A DNA stretch of 64,000 nucleotides from Platynereis dumerilii. Taxonomy: Eukaryota > Annelida > Polychaeta > Phyllodocida > Nereididae. The stretch spans positions 876,011 to 940,010 of the forward strand of contig JAPTHN010000100.1 of the NCBI GenBank assembly GCA_026936325.1. The letters run 5' to 3'. The notes below the pieces were generated by a model. That model was not told the origin of the DNA. It made no database searches and was given only the letters and a program-made list of their open reading frames with translations. Numbering within the stretch: the stretch's first letter is position 1; each line of letters starts with the position of its first letter. Both the position numbers and the translations under genes were made by a program. Of the stretch, positions 62,801-64,000 are shown one piece after another.

Positions 62801-64000
62801 AACTGCAAAGATCACTCGCAATATATTCATGCGCACAGTCACTATACTCACTTGGTATGCTTCACAGATTGCTCACATTGAGCTGTTTATTTACCAAATG
62901 TGGTTATTTTAAATAAACTACAATGCCAGTGTCTAAATGGACTACAAATAGAAGCAAATTGGTAAGCCATGCATTCCAATATTAGTAGCTCATCAACGAT
63001 TTCTGAACAAACTTGATGGAACTTGGTAGAACTTGTAGAAGTCGCTTGTTGGACTTACAAGCTGTGTTATGTAACAGGTAATCCAGGCAAGCAAATGAAG
63101 CTTGAAACTCTGTAAAGGCGAACAAATTAAGGCAGGTTGAAAGAGGTAAAGGAAATAATGATAGTACAAATGTTAAATACACATAGGAAATGAAGGCACA
63201 ACGGTATAGTAGTGCCAAATACAGTAGATGCAATAAAAAAAGTAGCCATTTTAACATATTCGGTCTTGCTCCAATTAAATAAGCAGCCATTTGAGCTATT
63301 TGGTCAGCGGTCGCCGAAAATCAATTAATACACCTGTTTCACCTGTTGTTGCAGTGTGTTAGAACTTCTTATTCTCAGCTGAAACTGAACGCAGCTGATT
63401 GATTTGCTTATGTGCTGCTGAGTACTTAGGCTGAGCTAGGGACAACAAGAAGACGCTAGTGGATACTCTTTGCCCTTAACCCCCCTCCCTGCCCAAAGCT
63501 CTCATCCCCTCATGCCTGTTGGTGGGAGGGGGGGGGGTGGAAAGACCAGGGGGTGAGGAGTAAGGGCATCACCATTAGACTTGCATCAGTTTGCCTTGGG
63601 TCCGTGGCCCCCTATTCGAAGCAACCTCAGCAAACACTGAGCAATTATAAAATCACCAGGGGCCAAGCTGTAATACCTTGTTCAAATATGGCCAGATTGA
63701 AAAGCTATACGAAGCAAATAAAGTCAGGTACAGCAGCGTCTTAGCAAGTGCATCACCCATCTCCCACTCCCTGGGCAAACAACTGTCTTGTATCGGTTGG
63801 GGCGGTTTGTTTTGGCGGCGGAGTTTCTTGCCTTTTCTGCATTTCTTGTAGGTTTGTCTTCAGCTTGCCTTATCCTTTGGCCTGATTTCTGTCTTGAACC
63901 CTGATCCATTGACCTTGTCTGTAGGACTATAAAACTGTAGCCTGCACTTTTTATCATAACCTAGATTTATGAGAAATGAATTATCATCAAAGTCCAGACT

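Larger units (their letters stand above)
56121..64000. other. gene-free stretch upstream of the identified ETV exons
   Basis: Probably ETV intron or 5' flank. It contains (TTGG)n, TTTGTCC and (TATC)n/(TACC)n repeats, one MITE (58269-58477) and a possible repeat pair (about 58005-58130 and 58880-59030, both with GGACATGTATT). A short open frame at 60133-60348 and a minus frame at 63724-63957 have no recognisable homology. I could not find the N-terminal PEA3 exons. Confidence 0.5.

Noticed and set aside
63724-63957. Minus-strand frame with acceptor- and donor-like edges upstream of ETV
   Set aside because: Basic low-complexity sequence unlike any PEA3 exon I know; splice-like edges alone are not enough.

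Overview
This is AT-rich animal nuclear DNA: genes split into small GT-AG exons, long introns, many (TATC)n/(GATA)n microsatellites and minisatellites, SINE and LINE debris, and a dense layer of short DNA-transposon relics (MITEs). The gene content (a PEA3-type ETS factor, SKAP adaptors, ankyrin/SOCS-box-like proteins) and the frequent TAGGCCTA-like palindromes suggest a marine invertebrate deuterostome, perhaps an echinoderm. The clade is an inference of modest confidence. I recognised no retrovirus, LTR element or Polinton.

Left half. An inverted duplication dominates. On the + strand, 213-905 holds the last two exons of a SKAP-like adaptor (linker and SH3 domain). It is followed tail-to-tail by an ankyrin/SOCS-box-like gene on the minus strand (1698-3356), which carries one in-frame stop. 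The mirror copy lies to the right: an intact 537-residue ankyrin/SOCS-box-like gene on the + strand (10051-11664), then tail-to-tail a complete 11-exon SKAP gene on the minus strand (18023-31717, 373 residues). The 6.7 kb between the two ankyrin genes (3357-10050) is repeat-rich and holds no gene I can support. In the right copy the gap between the two gene tails has grown from 0.8 kb to 6.4 kb. It contains a three-exon gene for a 153-residue secreted protein (12297-15492), a LINE tail and several MITEs, including one DNA element inserted into the end of another.

Middle. 32022-33273 is a decayed TTAA-flanked element with a THAP zinc-finger fragment. It shares a TTAA with a neighbouring MITE. 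34844-36474 is a two-exon minus-strand gene for a 104-residue secreted prepropeptide whose dibasic-bounded C-terminus is strongly cationic and amphipathic, like a host-defence peptide or peptide hormone precursor. Its upstream DNA has a TATA box and a 43-bp tandem duplication.

Right half. 36.5-44.7 kb is gene-poor, with degenerate tandem repeats and MITEs. A 5'-truncated LINE lies at 44.7-46.9 kb, followed by 57-bp and 48-bp minisatellites. The 3' exons of an ETV1/4/5 (PEA3) transcription factor lie on the minus strand (49922-56120). From 56.1 kb to the end I find only simple repeats and one MITE; the earlier ETV exons were not identified and may lie beyond the window.

How the genes relate. 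SKAP adaptors act below Src-family kinases and ASB-type proteins are ubiquitin-ligase adaptors. Their conserved tail-to-tail pairing reflects joint duplication, not proven cooperation. The secreted peptide gene and the ETS factor have no demonstrated link beyond possible ETS-like sites upstream of the peptide gene.
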